The notes beneath the pieces were generated by a model. The model made no database searches, was not told where the DNA came from, and was given only the letters and a program-made list of their open reading frames with translations. Of a DNA stretch of 64,000 nt, positions 25,278-38,192 are shown in pieces (within the stretch, counting starts at the first letter, position 1; each line of letters starts with the position of its first letter). The stretch is from Ziziphus jujuba (Eukaryota > Streptophyta > Magnoliopsida > Rosales > Rhamnaceae), in contig NC_083389.1 in the NCBI RefSeq assembly GCF_031755915.1, positions 18,198,501 through 18,262,500 on the forward strand, given 5' to 3'. The translations under genes and the position numbers were made by a program.

Positions 25278-26990
25278 AGAGAGAGAGATGAAAACGAAAA
25301 ATACCGAAGACGTTTGCTTCATATATAATCTTCCATAATATATTTAACAAAAAATAAATTCTAGTGCGTACATGTATCAATATGCTTGTGTGTAATATAT
25401 TGATGGGCATTCGTATTCAATATAACAATTGGATATTTTGTAAAATTTTAGTTAATTAATGTATAATTATCCTATTCAAATCTTCTAGGACCTTCACATC
25501 AATCCCAAATAAAATTCCAGGACTCCCCTTCATTTTTATTGATAAAATTAGATAGAACGAACTTACCAAATCAAGCTTAGGGCTGTAAACAAGGATGGTT
25601 TAAGATTAATTAGGTTTTAGGTGTCTGAACTCAGTTTTTAAAGAAATTAAATAAAGAAATCTTGAACAGTAATTGAAGATCATGACTTGACCTTGAACAT
25701 TAAATGAAACTCATGATAGGTTTAATAATTCAATTTGTTATTTATATGTTATCTGTATAAATATTATACGTTTAAACATATTAATACTTTATAATAAAAA
25801 TAATTTTGTTATTTAATTTTTTAAAGATTTAATTTTATAAGAAAATTAGTGAAATTTATTAATAGCTTCGTATTATAAAAAATTTCTTTTTTTCAAAAAA
25901 AAAAAAAAAAAAGAAAGAAAGAAATGTTGAAGTATTTAGGTTTTTTTTATTATAACGAGTTCGGTCATTAGTAGGTTTTTAATAAATGAATTGAATCAAT
26001 CTTGGATAAGATATTTCAAAATTATGTGAGTTTCAACATACCGGTTAAGTTTTGAGAATTCTAATGCTTAGCTCATTTACACTTTCAATCTTGTTACTAG
26101 TCAATAAAATAAAGAAGTAGCTCATACCTTGTGTAAGTGGGGCTTTTCCATCAATGATCGTTTCGGCCAAGTTAATCTTGTTGACCTGCCGACATTTTTT
26201 GAAATCTGCTTGGGCTAAAGGTTTTTCGTAGGGGTGTGGGCTAACCGTTTGTACTTTGTTCTTGTTGCTTACAGGGCACGTCTTGTCTAAACGGTGTATA
26301 AGTTTTATTGTCCAAGATCTGTGTATCACTACCAATGGGCAATCAAAAAGTGGCCTAAGTTTTTCTTGGCCAACCAAAAAGTAGCCTAACTAAAAACTGA
26401 GGTTTCGTCGTCGCTTATTTTCTTTTCTTTTTCTTTGTTTATTTGGTAGGATATTTACCAAAAACCAAAAAAGAAAAAAAAAAAAAAAAAAGAGGGTGTC
26501 AGAAGGCTATTTGATTTTGTTATATATAGATGAGAAGTCCTCTCATGAGGGATGGTCGTGACGGAGAGTGTCAGCATTCATAATTGTTAACCATATGTGT
26601 CTGGCTTTAAAAAGGTGAAGGCTTTGCAGATATGTACAGTCAACAATTAGAATTGGGGTGCGTAGCCTTCGATTAAGACTCATCGTCTACCTGAATATCA
26701 CAAATATTTATAAATATTTATAACACGACTGTTCATATATATGTTGTGGTGAAAAGGAAAAGGAAAACCTAGGAACCTCAGTCTTGCACGAAAGATCATG
26801 AGGAGTCTCTCTCTCTCCTTTTACTCCTCTGGCCCAACTAAAAAGATCATCTATTTAGCTCTGCATTTTTTAAATAGTTGAATTGACATATCGTATAGAG
26901 CATTTAACTATGATGAGCATTAAATGTCCCATTAGATGTCGTAAAAGGTAGAAAAATTACAGAAATTATACATCTCACCACCTGTGATGG
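25053..26990. other. AT-rich stretch without an assignable gene
   Basis: Contains an (AT)n run followed by GA repeats (25246-25287). A minus-strand open frame at 26045-26377 has a GT donor-like site after residues INLAETIIDGKAPLTQ and a protein-like composition, but I cannot assign it to a family. Confidence 0.4.
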
Positions 26991-26994
26991 AATC

Positions 26995-27153
26995 AACCGT
27001 AAGCCATAAGCGACTCGCAGTGGAGCTCCAGTGGCAGAGATCCACCACCTTGGCCTGTGAGTGCCAGGTTCGAGTGTGTGGGGTGGGTTGGGGTGCTTGG
27101 GGGCAGCAGCCACACTAGCCAAAAAAAAAAAAAAAAAACCGTAAGCCATAAGC
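26995..27153 (+). mobile_element. tRNA-derived SINE with 17-bp target duplication
   Basis: The body 27012-27136 begins with a box-A-like GCAGTGG region, has a box-B-like GGTTCGAGTGT at about 27068, and ends in a run of A. It is flanked by perfect direct repeats AACCGTAAGCCATAAGC at 26995-27011 and 27137-27153. Together these are the hallmarks of a SINE inserted by LINE-type target-primed reverse transcription. At about 125 bp it is short for plant SINEs. The perfect duplication suggests recent insertion. Confidence 0.85.
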
Positions 27154-27403
27154 AGACTATCTTATTATAACAATAATTATTATATATGCATGGATTTATA
27201 CAAACTCGTCTTTACACGATTTGATAGTATTATATTTAAAAAGGTATTCATAATTGCTAGATTTGTATTTTATAGATTTAAAATCAATGGTATTTGTTAT
27301 TAATGATAATAATTATAAATAAAATGTGAAGTTTCACATCAATTGGAAAAGAGAACAAAACATTGTTGATAAGTAGATGTGGATATCTTTTCCTTAAGAG
27401 GTC

Positions 27404-30400
27404 TTGTGGTAAAATCATCATGTTGATCTAATTTAAACATAATTGTGTATATATATTCCAACTCATCCACCAAGACCATATATATTACATCCTAGATGCA
27501 ATGAAATAGGATGAATTGAGCAGGTATTTGAGAATACGTAATTATCTTGATTATATTAATTTTTTTTTTATATTTTAATTGCCTATAAATGACAAAAAAA
27601 ACATCTTATTCTTTCGTCAATAATATCTTATATTTAGTGGATATAAATACATATCTATATATATATATATATATGAGGCTCATATATATGTTAGGCTCAT
27701 ATCTGGTTTTATTAATAGTTTTTCCATTACGATTTTATTTATTAATCATTGGATTATATTAAATGGTAGAATTTAAAAATGCATTTATAATTCATCAAGT
27801 CCTTAACAGATTCATTTTACAAAATTGCGTTTTGGTATGTCACTATTCATATTGGGTCATTAAATAATTTTTAAATCCTATTCTTTTAAAAATAATCCAA
27901 AAGATAATAAATGAAGAGCTAACACTAAAACTACTGGGCCTATATGATGTGGATCTGACCTTACACACACCCCACAAATTACAAAAACTCCCATTCCAAT
28001 TTAAAGAAATTTGAGATAGTAAAAAAATATTATAATAAGAACTTCCTCTACGCCAAGTCATATTATCTAAATATGTTTTATTGCTTTTAAAAAAAAAAAA
28101 ATCTAAATGAAGAAGGAACATCTAAAAAAATTAAAAAAATATTACTTGTCATCAATGGTGAATAATTATTAGTAGGACCAATGTATCAAATGATAATTTA
28201 AATAATTATCATCAAAAAGTTTTTTTTACGGTTTTAATATAAAAAAGAATAGAATTAGATATCCCAATTAAAAATTTACCACATAAACTAGTGATTGTCA
28301 CCAATAGTGATAAATAGTAATATTCAAAAAGATTTGCACAGAACCCACAATTAATTATTTAAGTTTTGATTGTATATTGTTTTAAAAGTTGTATGATCAC
28401 TAGTGGGATACATCGTACAATTTATTTATTTATTTTATAACTTTCATTGCTAAAAATCGAATATGAGAAAGAGAACATTTTAACTTCAGTCAATTAAATT
28501 GTTATTTACTATTTAGGTTTTACAAGTGTTCTATCACCAATAGTAAAAAATAGCATTTTTTATACAACTTAATTGATAATCTTTTTCCCCTTTGTTGCAA
28601 CCAACATGTCAAAAATGGCTCGTGATGTAGGATTCCATTGGCATAAATTTCTAACCTCATCCTTACTATATTAAATTCTTAATCTAAAACCTTTCACATA
28701 TACCTTTTATTTTTTAGGAAAAATTACAAAAAGCTCTGATTAATTTTTACTCATGCTTCAATTTTCCTCTCCTAAACTTTTTTTAAGCAATTTCCCCCCC
28801 AAATTATTGCAACATGTCAAATTTCTATTCCTCTTTTTTTTTTTTTTTTTTTCCGTGTACGTGACAAAATTAACCATATAATATTAAAATTAACTACTTA
28901 TATAAACAATATACGCATTGGTGTACTTTTTTCAAAATAAAATTGATATATGAAATTAAGGGTTAGTTGCATATTGGTATCCCGAGTTTCAAGGTTGATG
29001 TACCTTTGCGTCGATAGCATAGATCTTCGTAGTGGAATCCTTATAGTATGTTCCCCAAAAAGAATTCTTCCTTGATATTCATTTTTCAAAATGCTCCTGT
29101 AGTGAAAAGCCTGAGAGACCAACTCAAATAAGTCATGGAACTCTGTTCCTTCAAACTTCTTCCAAAGCTTTTAATTTAGTCTACCTTGAGCTTACTTGAC
29201 AAATTTCTTTTTTGGTATGTCCCGATGATAGATGATCTTTGCTCTTTTAAATAGAACAATAAAGTTCTCGATTGATTCTCCTTCCATTTGTTGCTGGCAC
29301 GATAAATCAACCATGGAAATCTCTAGTTGTATCTTGTAGAACTGCTCATGAAACTTCTACTCTAATTCCAGCAATATATTGATCGAGTTCAATTGCAGGT
29401 TGATGTACCAGGAGAAAGCTGAACCAGTCAAAGCATTGGCAAACAAGTAAAGCTTTAGAAAGTCATTAGCTGCAACTTCTCCGCATTGGATAGTAAAATG
29501 GCCTATATGCTCCATTATAGATTGACCAATTCGAGAATAAGGTGAACTCAAAAACCTAAATCCCCTTGGAAATTTTATCCTGTCAATAGCCTCGGGGGAA
29601 GGCCTTCTGTAAGATGGTCAGCCACCCCTTATGAATGTAAGACCGATTGTATTTTAGATGATGGTCTTAACAACCTCTCTATGCATCCTATGATTATTGT
29701 TCATATATTTCTGAACATCATATCCGTGTCTTCATGCTAGGCCTTAAAAGTCGGCCTAATAATACTGGTCTTCATTACAGTCATATCGAAAGTTTTGGCC
29801 ATACTGCTCGGCATGCCCCTACCATAAACTTGATTGAAAATAGGTGGGAGGAAATAGGGCTAGACGTCTATCCTTCCTCCATGAATGTTCTATGCAGCCT
29901 GAAGGGCCTGCACATTATAAGGTGTGACTCGAAGATCCCGCACTAAATGCTGTACAACCTGAGAGCTAGCACCATCTGCTCTTCTTGGCCACCTCTGACA
30001 TTTTGGAGTATGATCCCCACCCTGAGGCTGATTCCTAACCAATGGAGGAACATATTGTTGGTATTGTCTTTTTGACATGACCAACCTTCCTTATCATTCG
30101 ACTCGTCTGAAAAGGCCAACGCCTCTATCCTTCATGAGTTGCCAGTTGGTACGGTCAAAAAAGTGTGCACTTGCTATTCATTCTGGCTGTTGGTCGGCTT
30201 TCTGACAGTTAATGCGGCCCGAGTGGCCTGCATTTGTTGACTTAAACATCTCCACTGATTCATTGATAAACGCAATCAAAGTAGTGAACTAACAGACCAT
30301 CCCCTCATAGTTGTCCTTCAATTGCTTGGAAAAAGACTAAATGGATGCGTCAGTTGCGTCCAAAACCTTGTCAACTCCATATCCTTTACTAGCTTCATCT

Positions 30401-30772
30401 GATTTGTTTCGATTGTTGTCGCTGCCATGGGTGGCAGAACCCTTAGTCGTTAAATGAGTTTGTACCTTTGTCCTTGATTAAACTAGATATCCAACCGGGT
30501 ATGCCAAAAAAATACGTTAATATTTTTCCAATTATTTGTCATCTCATAGTAGGCAAATGTGCCACCTCAAATTAGAAACAATTTGAAGAAAATAAAAAGG
30601 CACCAATTAAGATTAAACTACTTGGAAGATTGTATTAATTATTGAAAAATAAAGTAATTGGTTAGGTTTGTATGTCTTAGTAATTAAAAGAATTTTAAAA
30701 TTAAACTCACTAAGAACAATGATTAACAATTATATAAACTAATCAAATTAGAAAGAAAGTTTAACTAAGTTT
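27404..30772. repeat. 3.4-kb direct repeat, copy B
   Basis: Near-identical partner of 1070-4479, about 26 kb away in the same orientation. The poly-T tract here (about 28832-28852) is much shorter. Right of 30772 the sequence continues differently from copy A, with wording that could be the rest of an LTR (CTCTCCCTATGTGAGACTATT near 30870-30895, then TTGTAAATAACA). Confidence 0.9.
28898..30506 (-). pseudogene. Decayed Ty3/gypsy gag with primer-binding site (copy B)
   Basis: This carries the same broken gag as copy A. The gag core is at 29357-29551, the later part at 28898-29122, and the minus-strand primer-binding-site candidate at 30491-30506. The frame breaks are shared with copy A. No pol is present. 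Confidence 0.7.
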
Positions 30773-33640
30773 ATTATTGCCTAGTTGATATGTTGATATT
30801 AGGAGTCTCTTTTAAAGCTAATGAAACGCCTATTTATTATACACGCAAAGAAGGTTCAACAATTTCACACTCTCCCTATGTGAGACTATTGTAAATAACA
30901 TATTTTCAATTTTTATACACGAGCAAATCATTTGACTCGTGATCTTCAATAGAATTAATACCAATTAATTAAGCTTCAAAAATAATATTTTAAACAAGTT
31001 AAAATATTAAAATTAGAAAAGTAACATTATGGCCCAAAAATGAGCAAAATTCAAAAATTATTGCATTTTTTTATTTTGAAAAATAGTATAATCGAGAGGA
31101 AGTTAAAATGCAGTTACCCCTAAAATATTCAATAACAAGTTAATTATATCACACAGTATTAGAAAGGGTAATTAAGAATATTCAGAGGACCAATGCACAC
31201 GTCCTAATAAAAGATTAAAAAGTGTAAATTTTAATTTTATTTCTTTCTTTCACTATTTGGCAATAAGGTCACCGTCAATGAAAAATTATGCAGTTTTATC
31301 TCATAAGTCATAACTCGTCTATATTTATCAAAGAGCATCTTCCACGCATGATAAATTTTAGAGCTTTTATCAAAGAGCTTTTATCTCATAAATTTGCACT
31401 GGCAAGCTTTTTTTTTTTTTTTTTTTGGGTAAAGTTTCGAACTGGCAAACTAGGTTCTATGTGAAGTGTTCTCTATGTATTAATAGTTTTTTGAATCTTG
31501 ATCATTTAATTGGTTTCCCACGGCCCATTTTCTAGCTTCTTAGGCTAGAAATATTGTTCGATTTTTTGGTAAAGTATATCCCACCTTACTCCCCTTTTAT
31601 TTTTGGGATCTCGTGAATAACAATGGAATTGCATACTGATGTATTTTCTCTCGTTTGTTTTTATACAGTATGATTTTTAGCCAACTAAAAAATTACCATG
31701 ATTTTTTTTAATAAAATTAAGTATTAGTTTCATATACACTTTTCTGAAGTACTATAATCTAATTACAAAAATATTTTTATTTCTTCTGGCTAAAATATAG
31801 AGTTGGAATAACCAGTTCCAAAATAAAAGTTTAAAAAAATTATATCAATTTCTTATTAAAATCATGACGCCTCTTGAATTTTGCTACTAAATGAAGTGTA
31901 AGAGTTTATAATTGTCACAATTAACTTTTTCGTTGCTTATATATTTGGTAAATTTCATCTCATAACCCTCTTTCAAAAATAAAATTGAAAAACTGACATC
32001 TATTTTCAAATTTTATTATTTTAACCAATTTTTTAATCAAAAATGCCCCTGTTATTATTTTAGGGTGATGGGTTCTATTCACACTACCAAATTTAATAAC
32101 CATACTAATTTATAATTACATTTTTATATTCCAAAAGTATCCTTTCATGAACGGTTACAAATACCTTTAAATACTTAAGTAAAAAAAAAAAACATTATTA
32201 CGCACATTATAATGGAGTTGTAGAAAAAAAAATAAACCCTAACAATGGAAACAATGAATTTAGCGATCAAGAAGAAAAGATAAAACTAATTGGAAAATCT
32301 TCATGTTATACCTATTAAGCTTTCTTTTAAGATGTTATGTATTTTCTTTGTATTTTTTTAATCTAGCTTTTCTTCTTCTTCTTCTTCTTCTTCTTTTTTT
32401 TTTTCTTTTGGATTTTTTTTCATTTAATTTCTTTAAAAATAAGAAAGAAAATGGAACATAAACTATGTAGTTGTTCAATATACATAATAATCCTAACGAT
32501 TTAAACCCATTCGGATAATGTATACCAAAAAAAGATAATTGGACTTAACTTATGTAATCTGGACATTTTGAACCCATTCAGATTACATATACTAAAAAAA
32601 AAAAAAACAAATGGATCTGGCATACATAGGCCAAGCAATTTAAATTTGTCCAAGTTATGTATATCAAAGTAAACAATTAGATCTAGATTATGTAAATCGA
32701 ATGAAAACTTAATTAGATCCATATTCACCGTGCTAATTTTCTTCATGGATGACATCTTTTTTACACCATTTAAACCATAGGACAACACTTTAACTAGTGT
32801 CATCCAATCCAATATCGCCACAAATGAAAATAATAGGCAATTCTACCTAGATGTCGTTTGATTGTCCCAATAGACGACACTCTATGTAATTTGTTTTGTA
32901 CTAGAGTTGAAGCTTTATATTTATAAATATCCATCTCTACCTCATGGGCTGCCTCCTACCCAACTAAATCGAATATTGTTTAATCACCCTTTTTATGCCA
33001 TTGCTTGTTCTGGTTATGGCTCAAGAATAGGTGCAGATTGAATTGAGTACTAAAGGGCTTGGATTAGCTTCCTTAGTACTTTTTTATAGGTCTCGATCAA
33101 AGATTCGCTTGAGGAAACCTTTCTAGGCCTTCATTGTCTTTTAAGAGGTGTGCAACAGTAGAAGGAAGCTTGACTACAAGACCCACCCATTGAGGGGGGA
33201 CGACAGTGGTCTGATGGTGCTGAATGGAATGGCCTTCACTCAAGGGAGAAAAGTGACTAGAAGGATAATAGACTGATCTTCCTTTTCTTTGAAACCTAAT
33301 AAAACCTAATGATAAGTAAACTCATTTGGTATGCATAGCGAGAACAATTTGAAATCGTCTAGGTTTTATATACTAGAGTAGACAATTATAGGGTACATAG
33401 AACAAACAAAAACTTAATGATATGTGAAGTTGTTTGTTATTTTATATTCGAAAAAAGAAAGGCTTTTTCTTCCACTGACACTCAACTCCTGCTACAAAAA
33501 GTTAAGGTGATTGTACACGGTATATAAGAATCATAATTTAGGTTATTGACAGTTGAATTAAGACGTCTGATTGTAAGGTTGAAGACAAACAACTCAAAAT
33601 TGATTTCGAAATTAAGGCTGTCAAAGAGAATTAAGGGGTA
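30773..33640. other. No gene seen; imperfect repeats near 32.5-33.4 kb
   Basis: AT-rich sequence. The stretch 32500-32720 is built of degenerate 60-70-bp units (ACCCATTC(G/A)GATAAT, TAT(A/T)CCAAAA, GACTTATGTAATCTGGAC-like). A related segment recurs near 33350-33415 (AACAATTTGAAATCGTCTAG, ACTAGAGTAGACAATTA). Confidence 0.45.
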
Positions 33641-33711
33641 AAGATAATGTAATGTATGCATTATTGTCTCAACAAACTCTATATTTATCGTCACCAGAGT
33701 GACCCCGTGAT

Positions 33712-34528
33712 GTGATGTACGGTGAACTTGGAACGGGGGATGGGTCTGCGCTCATCCCTAGGGTTAGGTCACCTAAGGAGGCTGTGCCAGAGGCAAAAAG
33801 TAGACTATTTTCAAATTCAGAACAGGAACAAACCATGTTTGTAGTAGAAGGCCTAGCTTTAATAGCTGACCACACAGCTCTTAGGAACAAGGAAAAGCTG
33901 GTAGATGTAGCAGGTAAAAACCTAATTAAAGGGGAAGAAGAGGAACAACACCAACCTGACAGGAGCACAAATCTTGTCCAAATTCAAGCAGATGAGGAAG
34001 AGGAGGTAGGAATCGTGGCAAACAAAATGGAAGACCTTTGTAGATGGGCCCAAGGGGAACTCTCTACTGCGGCCCAATAAAGCAACACAAAAGACTAGAC
34101 AGCCAAAAACCTTTAGTATATATGGCCATGAGAATTGGGCTCCTTCAAAAACCTAATCATCCAATGGGAAAGATAACTTGGATAGTGGGCTCGCGAAAGC
34201 AGATTTTGTGGAAGTCCCAGTTACTCTACTTTCAAATTCTAGGGAGGACAATCCAAGGAAGAGAAACAAGGTATCTGCAGGGAAAAGAAAAAGAGAGGCC
34301 TGGCGAACACCTGACCGCCGCAAAACAAGGGAGGGAAGAGACTTAAAGGATGGGTGTGTGTTAGCCCAAATTTCCCCATCGAAAGCGGAACATACAAATG
34401 TAAGTTTTGAAAGCTATGGCAAGGAAGAAGAACAAACCAAACAGAGAAACAACGAGGGAGGACGAAGCATGTTCATCGGTGCACAACATGGCCGGGGAGG
34501 CGGGCCTAATCTTGGCCCCCACGGCGCC
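33712..34528 (+). pseudogene. LINE ORF1 tail
   Basis: Two broken open segments (33712-34080 and 34178 onward) are rich in Lys, Arg and Glu, as in the C-terminal part of plant L1 ORF1 (RNA-binding, Gag-like). The second runs in frame into the endonuclease start, so no ORF1 stop separates them here. The RNA-recognition or zinc-knuckle parts are missing, so the 5' end is truncated. Confidence 0.5.
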
Positions 34529-37500
34529 ATGAATTTTATAGCTTGGAACTGTCGTGGTATGGGAAGAGCCACGACAGTGAGGGGGTTGAAAAACCTAGTA
34601 AGGAAATCTTCTCCGGCTGGGCTTTTCATCATGGATTCGAAGGCTGACAAAAATAGAATGGAAAAGGTTCCAGAATATATGGAAGCCGTAGGAAGTGCAG
34701 GCGGGATTAGCATTTTTCTGGAACTCGGTTGTTAACTGGAAAATAATATACAAATTAAGCTGGATTATCAGAGTTAACTCAATGTTACATACTGGCTCCG
34801 TTTGTAGCTGCTGGTTCTGCTATTGCCCGGCCAGAAGGAATCTTAGAAAAGGTTTTTGGGAAGAATTGTCTAAAGCAGTGAGCTCAGGAAGCGCGGTGTG
34901 GATGTGCATGGCGGACTTCAATGATGTAACTAGGCAAGAAAAAAAAGCTGGGGTTCGACCATTTTCTAGCAAATCAAACTTCCTTCTTAGGACTTTTATG
35001 ACAAAGACGGATACCATAGATATCGGTTTTACTGGTAATCGATACACTTGGAGCAACAAGAGGGGCGGGACGGCAAACATAAGGGAGCACTAGGATAGAG
35101 TTATTGCTAGTTCAGACTGAAGGATCACGTTCAGCAAAGCAGGAGTAGTTCATCTACACCCTGCCGGAGCGACTATCGTTGAGCTAAGACCACCCTTCTA
35201 AGCCTAATCCTTTCCTGTTCTTGGAGGCTTGGACCAGGGACAAGACCTGCGAGGAAGTAATTAAAGAGGTTTGGATGGTCAGAGGTAGGTATAGAAGCGA
35301 AAGAGGCCATCTAAATGAGTGGGTCAGGAACACTGTTAGAGCTCTAACGTTCTGGAACAAGAATAGTTTTGGGTTTTGCCAGACGAAAATCAATTCCTTG
35401 GAAATAATTCTGTCTCAACTCTTTCAAAGGCCACCTACGGAAGAAAATTTAAGGAAGCAACATGAGGTGCAGATGGAGATTGACAAGTGGAGTCTCAAGC
35501 AGGAATTGGTGTGGAGGCAAAAGTCGAGGGAGTTATGGCTTAAGGAGGGTGATTGTAACTCTAAGTTTTTTCATGCCTACACAATTAACAAAAGAAGGAA
35601 AAACATGATCTCGGCCATAAACAATGATAATGGGGAGTGGCTGGAGAGTAGACAAAAGATAGAAGAGTATCTGCTCGAGAAATTTTCAGAGATATATAGA
35701 GCAAGACCTACAACTTTCTGTGATTGCCTCGATGATTTTTTCCAAGCAGAGGTCTCTAATACAGATAACAGTTTGATAGATGCCACCCCAACCACTGATG
35801 AAATTTTCATAACAGTGAAGAACATGCATCCCATCAAGGCACCCGGTCCCGATGGGATGCCTGTTCTTTTCTTTCAAGAGTATTGGAGCACGATAGGGCC
35901 TGATGTTATTACCATGTTCCAAAATGGCTTCAGATAAGCTACAATCCCCGAGAGAGCTGAATAAGTCGTTCATTATCCTTATTCTGAAGACAAACTAAGC
36001 TTCTATTGTAGGTCAGCTCAGACCAATAAGCCTGTGCAACACTGCCTACAAAATTCTATCTAAAATTCTATCAAATCATCTAAGGCCGATCATGGATAGA
36101 GTAATTTCCCCATTCCAAGCTACTTTTGGCCCTGGCAGATGGATAGGAGAGAACACAATCTTAGCTAATGAGATTTTACACACTCTAAGAAAAGAAGGAG
36201 TAAAAAAGGCTTGGTGGGATTTAAAATCGGTATGCTAAAAGCTTATGATCAAATGGATTGGGGAATGGTCACCAGAATTCTTCACAAGCTTGGATTCTCT
36301 AACAAATTGATCACAGTAGCTCTCAGATGTAAGGCGCCAAAGAGGATAGAACTGCTTTTAAATGGTAGTGTTTCTGGCAAAGTGGAGTTAGAAAGGGGCA
36401 TTAGACAAGGAGACCCACTATCCCCGTTTATGTTCATTATCCTTGCATAATTGCTTTCTAGAATGCTCTTTAACTTTGAACAAGATAGAAAAATCCATGG
36501 AATGAAAATTGGCAGGGCAAGCCCTGCAATTTCACATTTATTTTTTACAGACAATGTGTAACAGTCCAAACCACCAGCATGAGATATTGTCCGCTTTGGG
36601 CTCAGCCCCACAGTTTTGTCAAAACGCGTCTCAAGGGAAAGGTATCCACACCCACTTATATGGCATGCTTCATTCCCCTTTCCAACCGATGTGGGATCTC
36701 ACAATCAACCCCCTTTGGGGCCCAGCATCGTCGTTGGCATACCGATCCGGGTACTAGCTCTGATACCATCTGTAACAGCCCAGACCACCCGCATAAGATA
36801 TTGTCCGCTTTGGACCTACCCCGCACGGTTTTGTCAAAACGCATCTCAAGGAAAAGGTATCCACACCCACTTATATGGCATGCTCTGTTTCCCTTTCCAA
36901 CGATGTGGGATCTCACACAATGTGCTGATTTTCTGCGGAGCAAATATGGATGAGGTTAGATAGCTAAAGAGATGCTTAGACTTATATTGCAAATGGACCG
37001 GCCAAAGGATCAACTTCAACAAATCAGGATGCTTATTCTCAAAGAACACTCAGGCAGGTGTCAAAGCAAACATAAAGAGCCTATTCCAAATGAAAGAACT
37101 TCCCAAAGAGACCAAGTATCTTGGCAATCCTCTTTTTGATGATAGAAACGGTCCAAAGCCTATGAAGAGCTGAAAAAGAAGATTGAACTTAAATTGCAAA
37201 GGTGGAAAAGTAGATTACTATCCCAGGCAGGAAGATGCACCCTTATCCGATCTATTATAAGTGTGGTTCCTCTCTACACTATGTTTGCGGTTAAATTCCC
37301 AAATAAATGGTGTAGGGAGCTTGACCGCACTGCTAGGAATTTCTTATGGGGTAATGGTTAGATCGGCAAAACTTTTACCCCCCATTTCGTGGTCTAGAAT
37401 ATGCACGGATAAAACAGAAGGGGGCCTAGGCATCAAGAGATTTCAAAATATGAATTTAGCACTCCTCAGTAAATTAGGCTGGCATATGGCCACGGATTCA

Positions 37501-37869
37501 GGAAAATTTTGGGTGAAGGCTCTTAAGTCAAAATATCTTCCATGCACGAACTTCTTGAATTGTGGAAAAAGGAAAAGCAGCTCATGGACTTGGAGTAGCA
37601 TCTTATCTTTGAGAAATTTGATCTTAAAAGGTCATTGCTATAGAGTAGGGAAAGGGGATCAAATCAACATTTGGGAAGATCTTTGGATCCCCAACAACCC
37701 CAATTTCAGGCCTCTACGAAAAACGGGTGAAGATGTTGCTAGTTATGGAATGGTAAGTTCACTTAAGAACGAGAATGGATCTTGGAACTGGGAGAAGATA
37801 CACGACTTATTTGATCCCGGGATAGATTTAGGATTCACAAACAAAAATAATAATCAATGGCATTTTGGT
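34529..37869 (+). pseudogene. LINE ORF2: endonuclease, reverse transcriptase, zf-RVT
   Basis: The endonuclease opens MNFIAWNCRGMG at 34529 and later shows ADFNDV (normally GDFND) and GFTGNRYTWSN. The reverse transcriptase begins with KAPGPDGMPVLFFQEYW (35837-35887) and continues with [31 protein letters not shown] (36397-36438) and the catalytic motif. That motif now reads FTDN instead of the usual FADD, so the second catalytic Asp is Asn. The zf-RVT region ISWSRICTDKTEGGLGIKRF follows at 37380. Many stops and frame changes separate the parts. The RNase H domain of plant L1 elements is absent from this end. Confidence 0.85.
36557..36917 (-). mobile_element. Complete TRIM retroelement, 361 bp
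   Basis: This is a terminal-repeat retrotransposon in miniature. Two 147-bp LTRs (36557-36703 and 36771-36917) start TGTAACAG and end CTCACA on the plus strand. The interior is only 67 bp. In minus sense the 5' LTR (36771-36917) is followed after two bases by TGGTATCAGAGC (36757-36768), the initiator-Met tRNA primer-binding site. A purine tract (CCCCAAAGGGGGTTGAT in minus sense, 36704-36720) precedes the 3' LTR. CAATG occurs immediately outside both ends (36552-36556 and 36918-36922) as the target duplication. It encodes nothing and would depend on enzymes supplied by other elements. Open frames over it are accidental. Confidence 0.95.
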
Positions 37870-38192
37870 TAAAATATGGTTAAATTATAGAAATTTACCC
37901 AATAATCCTTCTCCTCCGAGGATAAATTGGGAAATTATCTTCATTTTCATATTTTAGGTTAGTTTTATCACATTACAAAAATTGTTAGATGCACTATATT
38001 TTACCTACACTATATTTAAAACATATATTTATTAACTACACTAATAATCTTTAGATGTTTTACCCTTAAGAATTTAAAATAAAACCTAAATAAAATACAA
38101 CCCCACCATTCTCTAAATACCCTTGAAGAATTTTTTTCTGAAACTGAGATTTGGCAAATAACCAAACCACGATTCAGGTAGCCACACCAATG
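37870..38192. other. Junction between LINE end and inverted RNase H fragment
   Basis: AT-rich, no gene. The segment 37971-38010 (with TTAGATGCACTATA) has an inverted relative at 39391-39425 (TATAGTGCATCTAATAATTT), which may mark termini of a small inserted element. Confidence 0.4.

Larger units (their letters stand above)
33712..37869 (+). mobile_element. L1-type LINE, 5'- and 3'-truncated, decayed
   Basis: The element carries, in order, a basic ORF1 tail, an APE endonuclease, a reverse transcriptase and a zf-RVT region, all on the plus strand and all interrupted. There is no poly-A tail or RNase H domain at the 3' end. The match stops abruptly at 37869 and neither end shows a target duplication. 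A TRIM element sits inside it at 36557-36917. Confidence 0.85.

Noticed and set aside
26045..26377. Minus-strand open frame of 110 codons with a donor-like site
   Set aside because: I could not match it to any family. It is kept only as a remark in the intergenic entry.
34178..34735. Stand-alone 185-codon gene
   Set aside because: It is the ORF1 tail fused in frame to the endonuclease start of the LINE.
36579..36963. Overlapping open frames of 80-124 codons
   Set aside because: They lie across the TRIM LTRs, which are repeated and non-coding, and the three frames overlap each other.
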